64,000 nucleotides of DNA, taken from positions 23,152 through 87,151 of the forward strand of contig CAZLIC010000008.1 in NCBI GenBank assembly GCA_964559535.1. Direction: 5' to 3'. This document shows, piece by piece, positions 25,534-34,510 of the stretch. Position 1 is the first letter of the stretch. Every line of letters begins with the position of its first letter. A program made the translations under genes and the position numbers. The stretch comes from CAZLIC01 sp964559535 (GTDB lineage Bacteria > Pseudomonadota > Alphaproteobacteria > Rhodobacterales > Rhodobacteraceae). The notes under the pieces are model-generated. The model was given only the letters and a program-made list of their open reading frames with translations, ran no database searches and was not told the DNA's origin.

Positions 25534-26667
25534 ATGAAGGACCTTGCCAGCCGCCAGTCCCCCGCCGAGGAACTGCAAGCCAGTGTCTCGGTCCCTTTCG
25601 CGCAGGCCCGCGCCATGCCGAAGTCGGTCTATACCGATTCAGGATTCCTTGCGCTGGAGCAGGATCGCATCTTCGCCCGGGAATGGCTGTGCGCCGGACG
25701 CGCCGAGGCGTTGCCCGACCCCGGCGACTACATGACGATGACGGTCGCGGGCGAACCGGTGATCGTGCTGCGTGACCGCGACGGGCAGCTGCGCGCCATG
25801 TCGAATGTCTGCCGCCACCGGATGAGCACCCTGCTGGAGGGTCGCGGCAACACCCGCGCCATCGTCTGCCCCTATCATGCCTGGACGTACAATCTGGACG
25901 GCAGCCTGCGGGGCGCTGCGGCGATGGGTCAGAACGCTTCGTTCTGCAAGGACAACATCCGCCTGCCCGCCATCCGCTGCGAGGTCTGGCAGGGCTGGAT
26001 TCTGGTGTCGCTGAACCCGGATGCGGCGCCGCCCGCGCAGTCGCTGCACGAGGTGGACGCGCTGGTTGGTCATCTGGACATGTCGGGCTACCGCGAAACC
26101 TTCCGCGAAGAGTTCCGCTGGGCCACCAACTGGAAGGTGCTGGCCGAGAACTTCATGGAAAGCTACCACCTTCCGGCGTGCCACGCCGGCACCATTGGCG
26201 GCGCATCCGACCTGAACGAGATGGTCTGTCCCGAAGGCTCTGACGCGTTCAACTATCACTGGATCATCAAGAATGACTCGGTGCCGCTGGCGCTGGCGCA
26301 TCCGACGAACACCACGCTGTCGGGCAATGACCGGCGCATCACCTGGCTTCTGGCCATCTACCCCTCGCTGCTGATCACCATGACGCCCGGATACTTCTGG
26401 TACCTTTCGCTGACGCCCGACGGGCCAGGGGGCGTGAACGTGCTGTTCGGCGGCGGCATGTCGCCGGAATGGCTGGCCGACCCGGCCGCAGAAGCGCACC
26501 TTGCCGGGGTACGCGCGCTGCTGGACCGCGTGAACATCGAGGACAAGGGTTGCACCGAACGGGTGTACCGGGGCCTGCGCGCCGGGCTGTCGGAACCGGG
26601 GCCGCTGAGCCACCTGGAGCGGCCGAATTTCGAGTTTGCGCAGTGGATCGCACGGCGGGTGGCCTGA
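25534..26667 (+). CDS. Rieske non-heme iron oxygenase (stachydrine/betaine demethylase-like)
   Basis: 377 residues. The Rieske 2Fe-2S site is CRHR (Cys93, His95) and CPYH (Cys112, His115). The mononuclear iron site is ENFMESYHLPACH, with His212 and His217 as ligands. It resembles the Stc2/CntA/GbcA group, which demethylates quaternary amines using an electron-transfer reductase. The ATG at 25534 has GGAG seven bases upstream and is preferred over the GTG two codons earlier. No reductase is encoded in this cluster, so electrons must come from elsewhere. Stachydrine is the best guess from similarity; glycine betaine or carnitine remain possible. Confidence 0.82.
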   Translation: MKDLASRQSPAEELQASVSVPFAQARAMPKSVYTDSGFLALEQDRIFAREWLCAGRAEALPDPGDYMTMTVAGEPVIVLRDRDGQLRAMSNVCRHRMSTLLEGRGNTRAIVCPYHAWTYNLDGSLRGAAAMGQNASFCKDNIRLPAIRCEVWQGWILVSLNPDAAPPAQSLHEVDALVGHLDMSGYRETFREEFRWATNWKVLAENFMESYHLPACHAGTIGGASDLNEMVCPEGSDAFNYHWIIKNDSVPLALAHPTNTTLSGNDRRITWLLAIYPSLLITMTPGYFWYLSLTPDGPGGVNVLFGGGMSPEWLADPAAEAHLAGVRALLDRVNIEDKGCTERVYRGLRAGLSEPGPLSHLERPNFEFAQWIARRVA

Positions 26668-26677
26668 GGAGACGAAC

Positions 26678-28363
26678 ATGACGGTCGAGACGGTCGAGGT
26701 GCTGGTGGTTGGCGCCGGTCAGGCGGGCATTGCCGCGAGCGAGCATCTGACACGGCGCGGCATTCCGCACCTGGTGCTGGAACGCGCCCGGATCGCCGAG
26801 AAATGGCGCAGCGGGCGGTGGGATTCGCTGGTGGCCAACGGTCCGGCCTGGCACGACCGGTTTCCGGGCATGGCTTTCGATGGCGACCCGGAAGTGTTCC
26901 CGGGCAAGGAGGCGGTCGCCGACTACTTCGAGGCCTATGCCCGCCAGATCGGCGCGCCGGTCCGCTGCGGCGTCGAGGTGCGCGAGGCGCGGCGGAACCC
27001 GGACGGCCCGGGCTTCCGGGTGGAGACCTCCGAGGGCGTGATCCTGGCGCGGAACCTGATTTCCTGCACCGGCCCGTTCCAGGTGCCGAAGATGCCCGCC
27101 CTGGTGCCCGAAAGCGCCGGGATCGTGCAGATGCATTCGGCCGGTTACCGCAACCCCGGCCAGTTGCCGGACGGGGCAGTGATGGTGGTGGGCGCGGGCG
27201 CCTCGGGCGCGCAGATCGCCGAAGAACTGCTGGAGGCCGGGCGGAAGGTGGTCCTCTCGGTCGGCCCGCACGACCGCCCGCCACGGCGCTATCGCGGGCG
27301 GGACAATGTCTGGTGGCTGGGGGTTCTGAACAAGTGGGACGTCGAGGCCCCGCCCAGCACCAAGCACGTGACCTTTGCCGTCAGCGGCGCACATGGCGGG
27401 CGCACGGTCGACTTTCGCAAGCTGGCGCAGCGGGGCGTCACCCTGGTCGGCCGCGCGCAGGGGTTCTCGGGCGGGGTGATGACTTTTGCCCCCGAGCTGG
27501 CGACCGATCTGGCCTATGGCGATGCCAACTACCTGTCGGTGCTGGACGAGGCCGATGCCTGGGTCGCCCGGAACGGGCTGGACCTGCCGGAAGAGCCCGG
27601 GGCGCGGATCATGCTGCCCGATCCGCCCTGCGTGACCGACCCGATCCTGTCGCTGGACCTGGCCGCCGCCGGGATCACGTCCATCGTCTGGGCGACCGGC
27701 TATGGTCTGGATTTCGGCTGGCTGAAGGTCGATGCCTTCCACCCGAACGGCAAACCGCGCCACCAGCGCGGCGTGTCGTCCGAGCCGGGGGTGTATTTCC
27801 TTGGCCTGCCGTGGCTGTCGCGGCGCGGATCATCCTTCATCTGGGGCGTCTGGCACGATGCCGGCCATGTGGCGGACCACATCGCCAAGATGCGCAGCTA
27901 CCTGGCCTACGCCCCTGCCCGCCCCCCCAGAAACCGCCTGAGGAACATCATGGCCCACACCCGCCACCGCAAGTTCAACACCCGCGACACCTATCCCGAG
28001 CAGAAGCTGGACAACGACCTGTGCCAGGCCGTGGTGGCGCGCGGCACCACCATCTTCCTGCGCGGCCAGTGCCCGCAGGACCTGGACACGGCGGCCAACA
28101 TCAACAGCCACGACCCGGTGGAACAGACCCACAAGGTGATGCAGAACATCCGGCAGCTGATCGAGGAATGCGGCGGCAGCATGGAGCACCTGTGCAAGGT
28201 CGTCGTCTACCTGACCGACGTGCGCCACCGCGAGGCGGTGTACCGCACCATGGGCGAATACATCCGCGGCGTGCATCCGGTCTCGACCGGCGTGGTGGTC
28301 ACGGCGCTGGCCCGCCCCGACTGGCTGGTGGAAATCGACGCCACGGCGGTGATCCCGGATTGA
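26678..28363 (+). CDS. Flavin-containing monooxygenase-like protein fused in frame to a RidA-family domain
   Basis: 561 residues as read. Residues 1 to about 415 are a group B flavin monooxygenase: FAD Rossmann GAGQAG (12-17) and a NADPH Rossmann GAGASG near 171. Residues 425-561 are a complete RidA/YjgF domain starting MAHTRHRKFNTRDTYPE. The linker follows a run of seven C at 27922-27928. If one C is removed, the monooxygenase ends at TGA 27939-27941 and RidA starts at ATG 27950 with its own AGGA site five bases upstream. Either this is a true fusion, a frameshift mutation or sequencing error, or slippage makes both products. The gene follows the Rieske oxygenase by 10 bp. Confidence 0.75.
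   Translation: MTVETVEVLVVGAGQAGIAASEHLTRRGIPHLVLERARIAEKWRSGRWDSLVANGPAWHDRFPGMAFDGDPEVFPGKEAVADYFEAYARQIGAPVRCGVEVREARRNPDGPGFRVETSEGVILARNLISCTGPFQVPKMPALVPESAGIVQMHSAGYRNPGQLPDGAVMVVGAGASGAQIAEELLEAGRKVVLSVGPHDRPPRRYRGRDNVWWLGVLNKWDVEAPPSTKHVTFAVSGAHGGRTVDFRKLAQRGVTLVGRAQGFSGGVMTFAPELATDLAYGDANYLSVLDEADAWVARNGLDLPEEPGARIMLPDPPCVTDPILSLDLAAAGITSIVWATGYGLDFGWLKVDAFHPNGKPRHQRGVSSEPGVYFLGLPWLSRRGSSFIWGVWHDAGHVADHIAKMRSYLAYAPARPPRNRLRNIMAHTRHRKFNTRDTYPEQKLDNDLCQAVVARGTTIFLRGQCPQDLDTAANINSHDPVEQTHKVMQNIRQLIEECGGSMEHLCKVVVYLTDVRHREAVYRTMGEYIRGVHPVSTGVVVTALARPDWLVEIDATAVIPD
27950..28363 (+). CDS. RidA-family reactive-intermediate deaminase (likely separate original start)
   Basis: This 137-residue reading begins at an internal ATG with a well-placed AGGA. 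RidA proteins hydrolyse enamine/imine intermediates released by PLP enzymes and amine oxidases. That would suit an operon that oxidises methylated amines. It is in frame with the upstream monooxygenase, so it may be made as a fusion domain, as a separate protein, or both. The domain identity is firm; the independent start is inferred from the ribosome-binding site and the latent stop codon in the other frame. Confidence 0.55.
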   Translation: MAHTRHRKFNTRDTYPEQKLDNDLCQAVVARGTTIFLRGQCPQDLDTAANINSHDPVEQTHKVMQNIRQLIEECGGSMEHLCKVVVYLTDVRHREAVYRTMGEYIRGVHPVSTGVVVTALARPDWLVEIDATAVIPD

Positions 28364-28364
28364 C

Positions 28365-28925
28365 CTAAGGCGCGGCCCGACCCGCCCAGGTGAACGCCAG
28401 CACGCCCGTCGAGGCCGCGGCGCCTGCGCCATTCCGGAGTGTGATCGTCGTTGTGAACCTTACGGGCGACTGTTCCTGAGAGGCCGGGCAGACCAGCCGC
28501 AGGGGGCTTCCGCTGAACGGATCGACGGTGAAGGTTGCCGTGGCCAGCGTGCGGCCGCCGGTCCAGGTTCCGGCGCGGACTTCGTCCGAAACGGGGTCGT
28601 ATGTTGCCGTCTTCCGGCTGGCGATGGCACCGGCAAGGTCGGTGCAGGTCCAGGTGGCTTCGGCGCGGCGCGAGATCGAGGCGATGCCGCTTTCGCTGTC
28701 GCCCGCCACAACGGTCAGCACCAGACGCCGGTCCTGCCCGATCAGGTTCGCCTTGACGAACCCTGCAACCGGAACCTGCTCGACACCGGTGCTGCGATTG
28801 TCGGCAACCCGGACAAACTCGGCTTCAATCCCCACGAACCCGGGCGGTGTGCTGTCGCTGGAGGGGCCGGTCGGTTGACATGCGCCAAGGCACAGGGCCA
28901 CAGGAAAAAACCATGCGCGTTGCAT
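28365..28925 (-). CDS. Hypothetical lipoprotein
   Basis: 186 residues. The N-terminus MQRAWFFPVALCLGACQPTG has a lipobox (LGAC), so Cys16 should be lipidated. The body is beta-rich with two further cysteines (TWTCTD, LVCPAS). An AAAGGA ribosome-binding site precedes the start. I do not recognise the family. It is convergent with the monooxygenase/RidA gene (one base between stops) and divergent from the DUF1028 gene. Confidence 0.7.
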   Translation of the reverse strand: MQRAWFFPVALCLGACQPTGPSSDSTPPGFVGIEAEFVRVADNRSTGVEQVPVAGFVKANLIGQDRRLVLTVVAGDSESGIASISRRAEATWTCTDLAGAIASRKTATYDPVSDEVRAGTWTGGRTLATATFTVDPFSGSPLRLVCPASQEQSPVRFTTTITLRNGAGAAASTGVLAFTWAGRAAP

Positions 28926-29159
28926 CTGCCGTCGTCCTTTCGAAATGTGGGTGGCGCTGAATGAGTCTTGCTGCTTCTTCAACCTTAAAGCGAAACACGC
29001 GGGTCGGACAAGATGGCTCCGCAGGGAACCGCTTTCCCGGCAAAGCACCCGCCAAACCCGGCGTGTCCCTTGCCTTGGCCGCGGTTGCGGGGTTTCCTTT
29101 CCCACCTGTCGCCACGCCAATAGGCCCGGTTCCCTTCCCTGCGTGACCCAAGGATCGCT

Positions 29160-29834
29160 ATGACCTTCTCTCTCGTCGCCCGCTGCCCCGACACCGGCAT
29201 GACCGGCATGGTCATCTCGTCTTCCTCGCCCGCCGTCGCGGCGCGATGCGCGCATGTACGGGCGGGGGTGGGCACGGTGGCCAGCCAGAACGTCACCGAT
29301 CCCGCGCTTGGGGCGCTGATTCTGGATGCGATGCAGGTGGGGGCGGGGGCGGCACAGGCGGTGGCGCAGGTGATGGGCGGGCGGCCTTTTGCCAGCTTCC
29401 GTCAGATCGTGGCGATCGACCGCGATGGCGCCACTGCGCTGTGGTCGGCGGCGCAGGTTCTGGGCACCTGGGGCGAGGCCTGGGGCCGCGATTGCGCGGC
29501 GGCGGGCAACCTTCTGGCCACCCGCGACATTCCTGCCGCCATGGTGGCAGCCTTCGAGGCGGCCACCGGCGCCCTGCCCGACCGGCTTCTGGCCGCGCTG
29601 CAGGGCGGGTTGGCTGCAGGCGGCGAGGCCGGGCCGGTGCATTCGGCCGGGCTGAAGGTGGCGCACCGGCTGACCTGGCCCATCGTGGACCTGCGCGTGG
29701 ATTGGGCCGAAGATGACCCCATCGGCCAGCTTGCCGCGACATGGGCCGTCTACCGCCCGCAGGTGCAGGCCTATGTCGACCGTGCCGAGGACCCGACGCG
29801 CGCACCCAGCTATGGCGTGCCGGGCGACATGTAA
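29160..29834 (+). CDS. DUF1028-family protein (Ntn-hydrolase-like)
   Basis: 224 residues. The N-terminus MTFSLVARCPDTGMTGMVIS and AGVGTVASQNVTDPALG are typical of DUF1028 proteins, which share an N-terminal-nucleophile hydrolase-like fold. No activity is established. In rhodobacteria the gene is often near amine or amino-acid catabolic genes, as here. It starts directly after GATCGCT with a weak AAGGA site. Confidence 0.85.
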   Translation: MTFSLVARCPDTGMTGMVISSSSPAVAARCAHVRAGVGTVASQNVTDPALGALILDAMQVGAGAAQAVAQVMGGRPFASFRQIVAIDRDGATALWSAAQVLGTWGEAWGRDCAAAGNLLATRDIPAAMVAAFEAATGALPDRLLAALQGGLAAGGEAGPVHSAGLKVAHRLTWPIVDLRVDWAEDDPIGQLAATWAVYRPQVQAYVDRAEDPTRAPSYGVPGDM

Positions 29835-29929
29835 TGGCGGCTGTAGTCTTGCCGAGCGCCGGATGAATTGACTAACTGCGTCGAACCCCCAACTTGAGGG
29901 GCTGGGACAAGGACAGGAAGGGCCGGGGA

Positions 29930-30265
29930 ATGGAGGCACTGCTGGCATCGGCCATCGGCCTTTTCACCACAGCGGGCGTATACCTGACCTTGCAGCAGCG
30001 CAGCTTTCCGGTGGTTCTGGGGCTTTCGATGCTGTCCTATGCCGTCAACCTTTTCCTCTTCGCCTCGGGGCGGCTGATTCTTGAGGCGCCGCCCATTTAC
30101 GGCATGGGCCCGCCTTATGCGGACCCCCTGCCGCAGGCGCTGGTGCTGACGGCGATCGTGATCTCGTTCGGCATGACGGCGGTGCTGGTGCTGATGGCGC
30201 TGGGCGCTTTCCTGTCGGGTGGGGATGACGGGGTGGACCTGGGCAAGGGCGGCCCGGACGCGTGA
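29930..30265 (+). CDS. mrpC: Mrp-type cation/proton antiporter subunit C
   Basis: 111 residues with three membrane helices (about 2-22, 27-50, 70-100), as in MrpC/MnhC and its relative NuoK. The ATG giving MEALLASAIGLFTTAG fits the family length. It overlaps mrpD by four bases. The usual mrpA and mrpB upstream are absent: a DUF1028 gene occupies that side. Confidence 0.85.
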   Translation: MEALLASAIGLFTTAGVYLTLQQRSFPVVLGLSMLSYAVNLFLFASGRLILEAPPIYGMGPPYADPLPQALVLTAIVISFGMTAVLVLMALGAFLSGGDDGVDLGKGGPDA

Positions 30266-31773
30266 CGCACTGGATTGTCGCGCCCATTGTGTTGCCCGCG
30301 GTGGTGGCGCCGCTGATTGCCGTGGTCCTGCGCAATGACATCGGGCGGCAAAGGCTGTTCGGGTTGGCGACCACGGCGCTGTTGGCGGTGATGGCGCTGG
30401 GCTGGGTGGCGCTGCTCGATGTCCCGCAGGCGTACTTTCTGGGTGATTGGCCCGCACCCTTCGGCATCGTGCTGGTGATCGACCGGCTGGCGGCGATGAT
30501 GCTGGCTTTGACGGCCGTGCTGGCGCTGGTGGTGCAGGTCTATGCCGTGGCCACCGGGTGGGACACGCGGGGGCGGCACTTCCACGCGTTGTGGCTGTTC
30601 CAGCTGATGGGGCTGAACGGGGCCTTCCTGACTGGCGACGCCTTCACGCTGTTCGTGTTCTTCGAGGTGCTGCTGATCGCCTCTTACGGCCTGATGATCC
30701 ATGGGGCCGGGGCCGAGCGGTTGCGGGCCGGGGTGCAGTATGTGGCGGTGAACCTGGTGGGCTCGACGCTGTTCCTGTTCGGGCTGGCCACCATCTATGC
30801 CGTGACCGGCACGCTGAGCATGGCCGACATCGGCACACGTGTGGCCGCACTGCCCGCGGGCGAGGCGGGGCTGGTGCGGGCGGCGGGGGCGATGCTTCTG
30901 TGCGTCTTCGCGGTGAAGGCGGCGCTGGTGCCGTTCCAGTTCTGGCTGCCCGGCACCTATGCCCATGCGCCGGGGCCGGTGGCGGCGCTGTTTGCGGTGA
31001 TGACGAAGGTGGGCGCCTATGCGGTGATCCGGGTGTTGACCTTGTGCTTTCCGGCCTCGGCGCCGGTGGTGGGCCATTTCTTTGCCGATGCGCTGTGGTG
31101 GGCGGCGCTGACGACCATGGCGCTGGGCGCCGCGGGGGTGGCGGGGGCGCGGGGTTTGGCGCGGATGGCCGCCTTTGCGGGCATTGCCTCGATGGGCACG
31201 CTGTTTGTCGCCGTCGCGGCAATGACGCCACAGGCGATGACGGCAGCGCTGTACTACATGCTGCACGCCACGCTGGCCGGGGCGATGCTGTTTCTGGTGG
31301 CCGACCTGGTACTGGCACGGCGCTGGTCCGGCAGCCTGACCGAGGTGCGGCCGGTGTTCCCGCAGGCGGGCGTGCTGGCGGCGCTGTTCATGGCGGCGGG
31401 GGTAGCCACAGCCGGGCTGCCACCGGTTTCGGGGTTTCTGGCCAAGCTTCTGGTGCTGGATGCGTGGCGCGAGGCAGGCATGGCGGCTGTCTGGGCGGCG
31501 GTGCTGGGGTCGTCGCTGGTGGTGACATTGGGCTTTGCCAGGGCGGGCAGCCTTCTGTTCTGGAAAGCGCAGACCGTGCCCGTGGCCAAAGGCAGCCCGG
31601 CCCCCGGGGCACAACCGTGGGCGCTCGCCGCGGTGGGTTCACTCCTGGCGCTGATGGTGGCGCTGACGGTTCTGGCCGGACCGGTGCACGACTATCTGGC
31701 GCTGGCCGTGGCCGACCTGTTTGACCCAGCGCGCTACGTGGCGGCAGTTGCCGGGCACCCGGACACGCCCTGA
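30262..31773 (+). CDS. mrpD: Mrp-type cation/proton antiporter subunit D (NuoN/NuoM-like)
   Basis: 503 residues with about 14 helices. Ion-path residues expected in MrpD are present: Glu135 in FVFFEVLL, and a Lys in CVFAVKAALVPFQFWLPG followed by TKVGAYAV. It normally forms the Mrp complex with MrpA/B/C/E/F/G, which exchanges Na+ for H+. Only mrpC and mrpD are here; mrpE, F and G are missing downstream, where cca lies on the opposite strand three bases away. It may work with subunits encoded elsewhere or as a two-subunit device. Confidence 0.87.
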   Translation: MTHWIVAPIVLPAVVAPLIAVVLRNDIGRQRLFGLATTALLAVMALGWVALLDVPQAYFLGDWPAPFGIVLVIDRLAAMMLALTAVLALVVQVYAVATGWDTRGRHFHALWLFQLMGLNGAFLTGDAFTLFVFFEVLLIASYGLMIHGAGAERLRAGVQYVAVNLVGSTLFLFGLATIYAVTGTLSMADIGTRVAALPAGEAGLVRAAGAMLLCVFAVKAALVPFQFWLPGTYAHAPGPVAALFAVMTKVGAYAVIRVLTLCFPASAPVVGHFFADALWWAALTTMALGAAGVAGARGLARMAAFAGIASMGTLFVAVAAMTPQAMTAALYYMLHATLAGAMLFLVADLVLARRWSGSLTEVRPVFPQAGVLAALFMAAGVATAGLPPVSGFLAKLLVLDAWREAGMAAVWAAVLGSSLVVTLGFARAGSLLFWKAQTVPVAKGSPAPGAQPWALAAVGSLLALMVALTVLAGPVHDYLALAVADLFDPARYVAAVAGHPDTP

Positions 31774-31776
31774 CAC

Positions 31777-32910
31777 CTACTGCAGCAGGTCGTCCCGGGT
31801 CAGCCGCAGGTCGGACTCCAGCCAGCGGTCTTCCAGTGCCCGAAGCCGCGCGCCAAGTGCGGCACCCGACAGGCCGGGCATCAGGTCGCGTGCGGTGACA
31901 GGGGCGGCAACGTGGCGCTTGCCACGCGCGATGTCGTCCTGCCAGCCCGGGGGCGGGGGGGCGCCGGTCAGCGCTGCCCGCACAAGCGCCGCATCTTCGG
32001 CCAGATGCCGCAGGCGAAACCCCAGCGCGGCGTGGGTCAGGCCACCCGTCGCCCCGTCGCGCAGCGCGCGCAGTTTCGCAGCCTCGTCCCGCGACAGGCG
32101 CAGCGCAGTGCCCGGGTCGCCGCCGCCCAGCACCCCCAACCGCCGCAACCAGTCGGCCGGATGGTCGCCCGGCGTCTCCATATGCACCAGCGGCGCCAAC
32201 CCCGCAGGGTCGGCCCCCGGCAGCACGCGCGACAGCACGCCGGTGGCGGCCATCGCGGCCACGGCCGGCGCCGGGTCAGGCGCGGACAGAAGCTTGCGCA
32301 TCTCGGCACCGATGCGTTCGCGCGAAAGGCGGTCAATCCCTTCCTGCCTGGCGGCACAGGCGGCCAGCCCCTCGGCATCCAGATCGGTGCCGTACCAGGC
32401 GTGAAAGCGGAAGAAGCGCAGGATGCGCAGGTGGTCTTCGGCTATGCGCGCGGCCGGGTCGCCCACGAACCGCACGCGGCGGGCCAGCACATCGGGCAGG
32501 CCATCCAGCGGGTCGATCACGGTGCCCTCGGCCGTGCAGTACAGCGCGTTCATGGTGAAGTCGCGCCGCGCCGCATCCTCCTCGACCCGGTCAGAGAAGG
32601 CCACTACGGCGTGGCGCCCGTCGGTTTCCACATCGCGGCGGAAGGTCGTCACCTCGTGCGGGATGCCGCCCGACACGACCGTGACCGTGCCGTGGTCGAT
32701 GCCGGTGGGCACGGCGCGCAGTCCCGCGGCCGTGGACAGCTCCATTACGCGGCCTGGCAGGGCGTCGGTGGCAAGGTCCACGTCGCTGATCGGCGCACCT
32801 ATCAGGGCGTTGCGCACGCAGCCGCCCACGGCCAGCACGCGGTGCGGCGCCAATGCGGCAAAGACCGCCTGCGTTTCGGGGCGCAACAGCCAGTCGCCCC
32901 GCACGATCAT
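31777..32910 (-). CDS. cca: CCA tRNA nucleotidyltransferase
   Basis: 377 residues. The nucleotidyltransferase signature is VGGCVRNALIGAPISDVDLA (28-47), holding the two catalytic Asp, and RRDFTMNALY (about 111-120) is the nucleotide-recognition helix. The protein adds or repairs the 3' CCA end of tRNAs. The ATG at 32910 overlaps the stop of the preceding Nudix gene; longer upstream starts would run into that gene. It is the downstream gene of hslO-nudix-cca. Confidence 0.92.
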   Translation of the reverse strand: MIVRGDWLLRPETQAVFAALAPHRVLAVGGCVRNALIGAPISDVDLATDALPGRVMELSTAAGLRAVPTGIDHGTVTVVSGGIPHEVTTFRRDVETDGRHAVVAFSDRVEEDAARRDFTMNALYCTAEGTVIDPLDGLPDVLARRVRFVGDPAARIAEDHLRILRFFRFHAWYGTDLDAEGLAACAARQEGIDRLSRERIGAEMRKLLSAPDPAPAVAAMAATGVLSRVLPGADPAGLAPLVHMETPGDHPADWLRRLGVLGGGDPGTALRLSRDEAAKLRALRDGATGGLTHAALGFRLRHLAEDAALVRAALTGAPPPPGWQDDIARGKRHVAAPVTARDLMPGLSGAALGARLRALEDRWLESDLRLTRDDLLQ

Positions 32911-33485
32911 GGCGCCAGCCGTTCCGCCAGCCCGCGCAGGATGCGCGCCGTAGCGCCCCATATGTAATGCGGCCCCCAGGGCACCGCATAATAGCGCCGC
33001 TGCATACCCTGCCAGCGGCGCGATTCAATCCGGTAGCTGGCCGGGTTCGCCAGATAGGCCAGCGGCACGGTAAACACTTCGTCCACCTCGCCCGGTTCGG
33101 GCTGCGGGCGGAAGGCGCCCGAAACGGTGGCCAGCACAGGGGTTATCGCAAATCCTGTGATGGTTTCGTGCACCGGCAGGTGGCCCAGCACGGTGACCTG
33201 CGCAGGGTCCAGCCCGATTTCCTCGCGCGCCTCGCGCAGCGCGGCGCCCTGCGGGTCGTCATCCGCCGGGTCCACCTTGCCGCCCGGAAAGGCCACTTGC
33301 CCCGCGTGGTGCTTCAGATGCGCGGCGCGGCGGGTCAGGATCACTTGGCCGTCCAGCACGGCCACCAGAACCCCTGCCGCACGCAATGAACGCCCGGGGG
33401 CGAGCCGTACCCCCGGGTTCAGGTCAAAGTCCGATGTGGCACCCGCGCCGCGTGCGAAGGCACGAGACAGCGCCTCAGGCCCCAT
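32907..33485 (-). CDS. Nudix hydrolase, CoA pyrophosphatase-like (NudL family)
   Basis: 192 residues. The Nudix box begins at GGKVDPADDD and continues ALREAREEIGL (about 68-91). LKHHAGQVAFPGG just before it is the UPF0035/CoA-pyrophosphatase extension. It probably cleaves CoA or related dinucleoside pyrophosphates. The start lies inside the end of hslO (11-bp overlap), and the stop overlaps cca, so it is coupled to both. Confidence 0.88.
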   Translation of the reverse strand: MGPEALSRAFARGAGATSDFDLNPGVRLAPGRSLRAAGVLVAVLDGQVILTRRAAHLKHHAGQVAFPGGKVDPADDDPQGAALREAREEIGLDPAQVTVLGHLPVHETITGFAITPVLATVSGAFRPQPEPGEVDEVFTVPLAYLANPASYRIESRRWQGMQRRYYAVPWGPHYIWGATARILRGLAERLAP

Positions 33486-34437
33486 TCTGCACGGCCTCGA
33501 ACCCCAGCGTCCCCGGATCCAACACGTAATGCGCCCCGCAGAACTGGCAGTCGGCGGTGACGGTGCCCTCGGGCGTGGTCATGTGCGCGATGTCCTTCGC
33601 CGAGTAGATGGACAGCGACAGGCGGACCTTGTCTTCCGAACAGGAACAGCCAAAGCGCACCGCCTGTGTCGGGAACACCCGCGGGTCTTCTTCGTGGAAC
33701 AGGCGCCACAGCAGCTCGGGCGGCGGCAGGTCGGCCGACGTGAGTTCGCCATCCTGAACGGTATCCAGCAGAAGGTTGGCACGGCGCCAGTTTTCGCCCG
33801 CATTGCCCGACAGGATGTCGACATGCTGCAAAAGCCCGCCCTCGCCCGAACCCTGGTCGGCCGCCACGCCCATGCCCACGGGTGGCATGTGCTGTACCAT
33901 CACCCCCCCGGCGCGCGGCCCGTCAACGGCCAGCGCGAACCGTGTGGGCAACTGCTCGGACTGCGCGAAGTAGGTTTCGGCACAGGCCGCCAGCGACCCG
34001 CCGGCCAGCGGCGTGATGCCGGAATAGGGCGTGGAGCCCGGCCCCTGGTCGATCAGCACGGCAAAATAGCCCTCGCCGATCTGGCTGAAGGGGTCGGCGT
34101 CCGACAGGCGGTCGGGATCAAAGCTGACATAGCCGCGCATCCGCGCTGTGCCGCCCTCTTCCTCGGGCGCATAGTAGTCGGTGGCGATGATGCGCACCGG
34201 CCCCTTGCCGCGCACCTGCAGCGACAGTTTCCAGCGCAGCTTCACTGTCTGGCCGATTAGCGCCGTCAACAGAACCGCCTGCGACAGCAACACCTCGACC
34301 GGGGCCGGGTACTGGTGGCGGCGCAGGATTTCGGACAGGGTTCCGTCCAGCCGGGCCACGCGACCGCGGATATCGGACCGGTCAAGCTGGAATGGCAGGA
34401 CGGTGTCGTCCCATGCGATCTGGGCGCCGGTGGTCAT
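33475..34437 (-). CDS. hslO: Redox-regulated chaperone Hsp33
   Basis: 320 residues starting MTTGAQIAWDDTVLPFQLD. The C-terminal redox switch has the zinc cysteines CSC (about 269-271) and CQFC (about 301-304), as in all Hsp33 proteins. Oxidative disulfide formation at these sites releases zinc and activates the holdase. An AGGGA site precedes the start. The gene is divergent from a Nudix gene starting at 34511. Confidence 0.94.
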   Translation of the reverse strand: MTTGAQIAWDDTVLPFQLDRSDIRGRVARLDGTLSEILRRHQYPAPVEVLLSQAVLLTALIGQTVKLRWKLSLQVRGKGPVRIIATDYYAPEEEGGTARMRGYVSFDPDRLSDADPFSQIGEGYFAVLIDQGPGSTPYSGITPLAGGSLAACAETYFAQSEQLPTRFALAVDGPRAGGVMVQHMPPVGMGVAADQGSGEGGLLQHVDILSGNAGENWRRANLLLDTVQDGELTSADLPPPELLWRLFHEEDPRVFPTQAVRFGCSCSEDKVRLSLSIYSAKDIAHMTTPEGTVTADCQFCGAHYVLDPGTLGFEAVQNGA

Positions 34438-34510
34438 TTCGTGTTTCCCTGGAAGGCCGATGCTGGCATACCGCGCCCATATGGGAACGGCAACCGGAAG
34501 GCCAAGGGCC

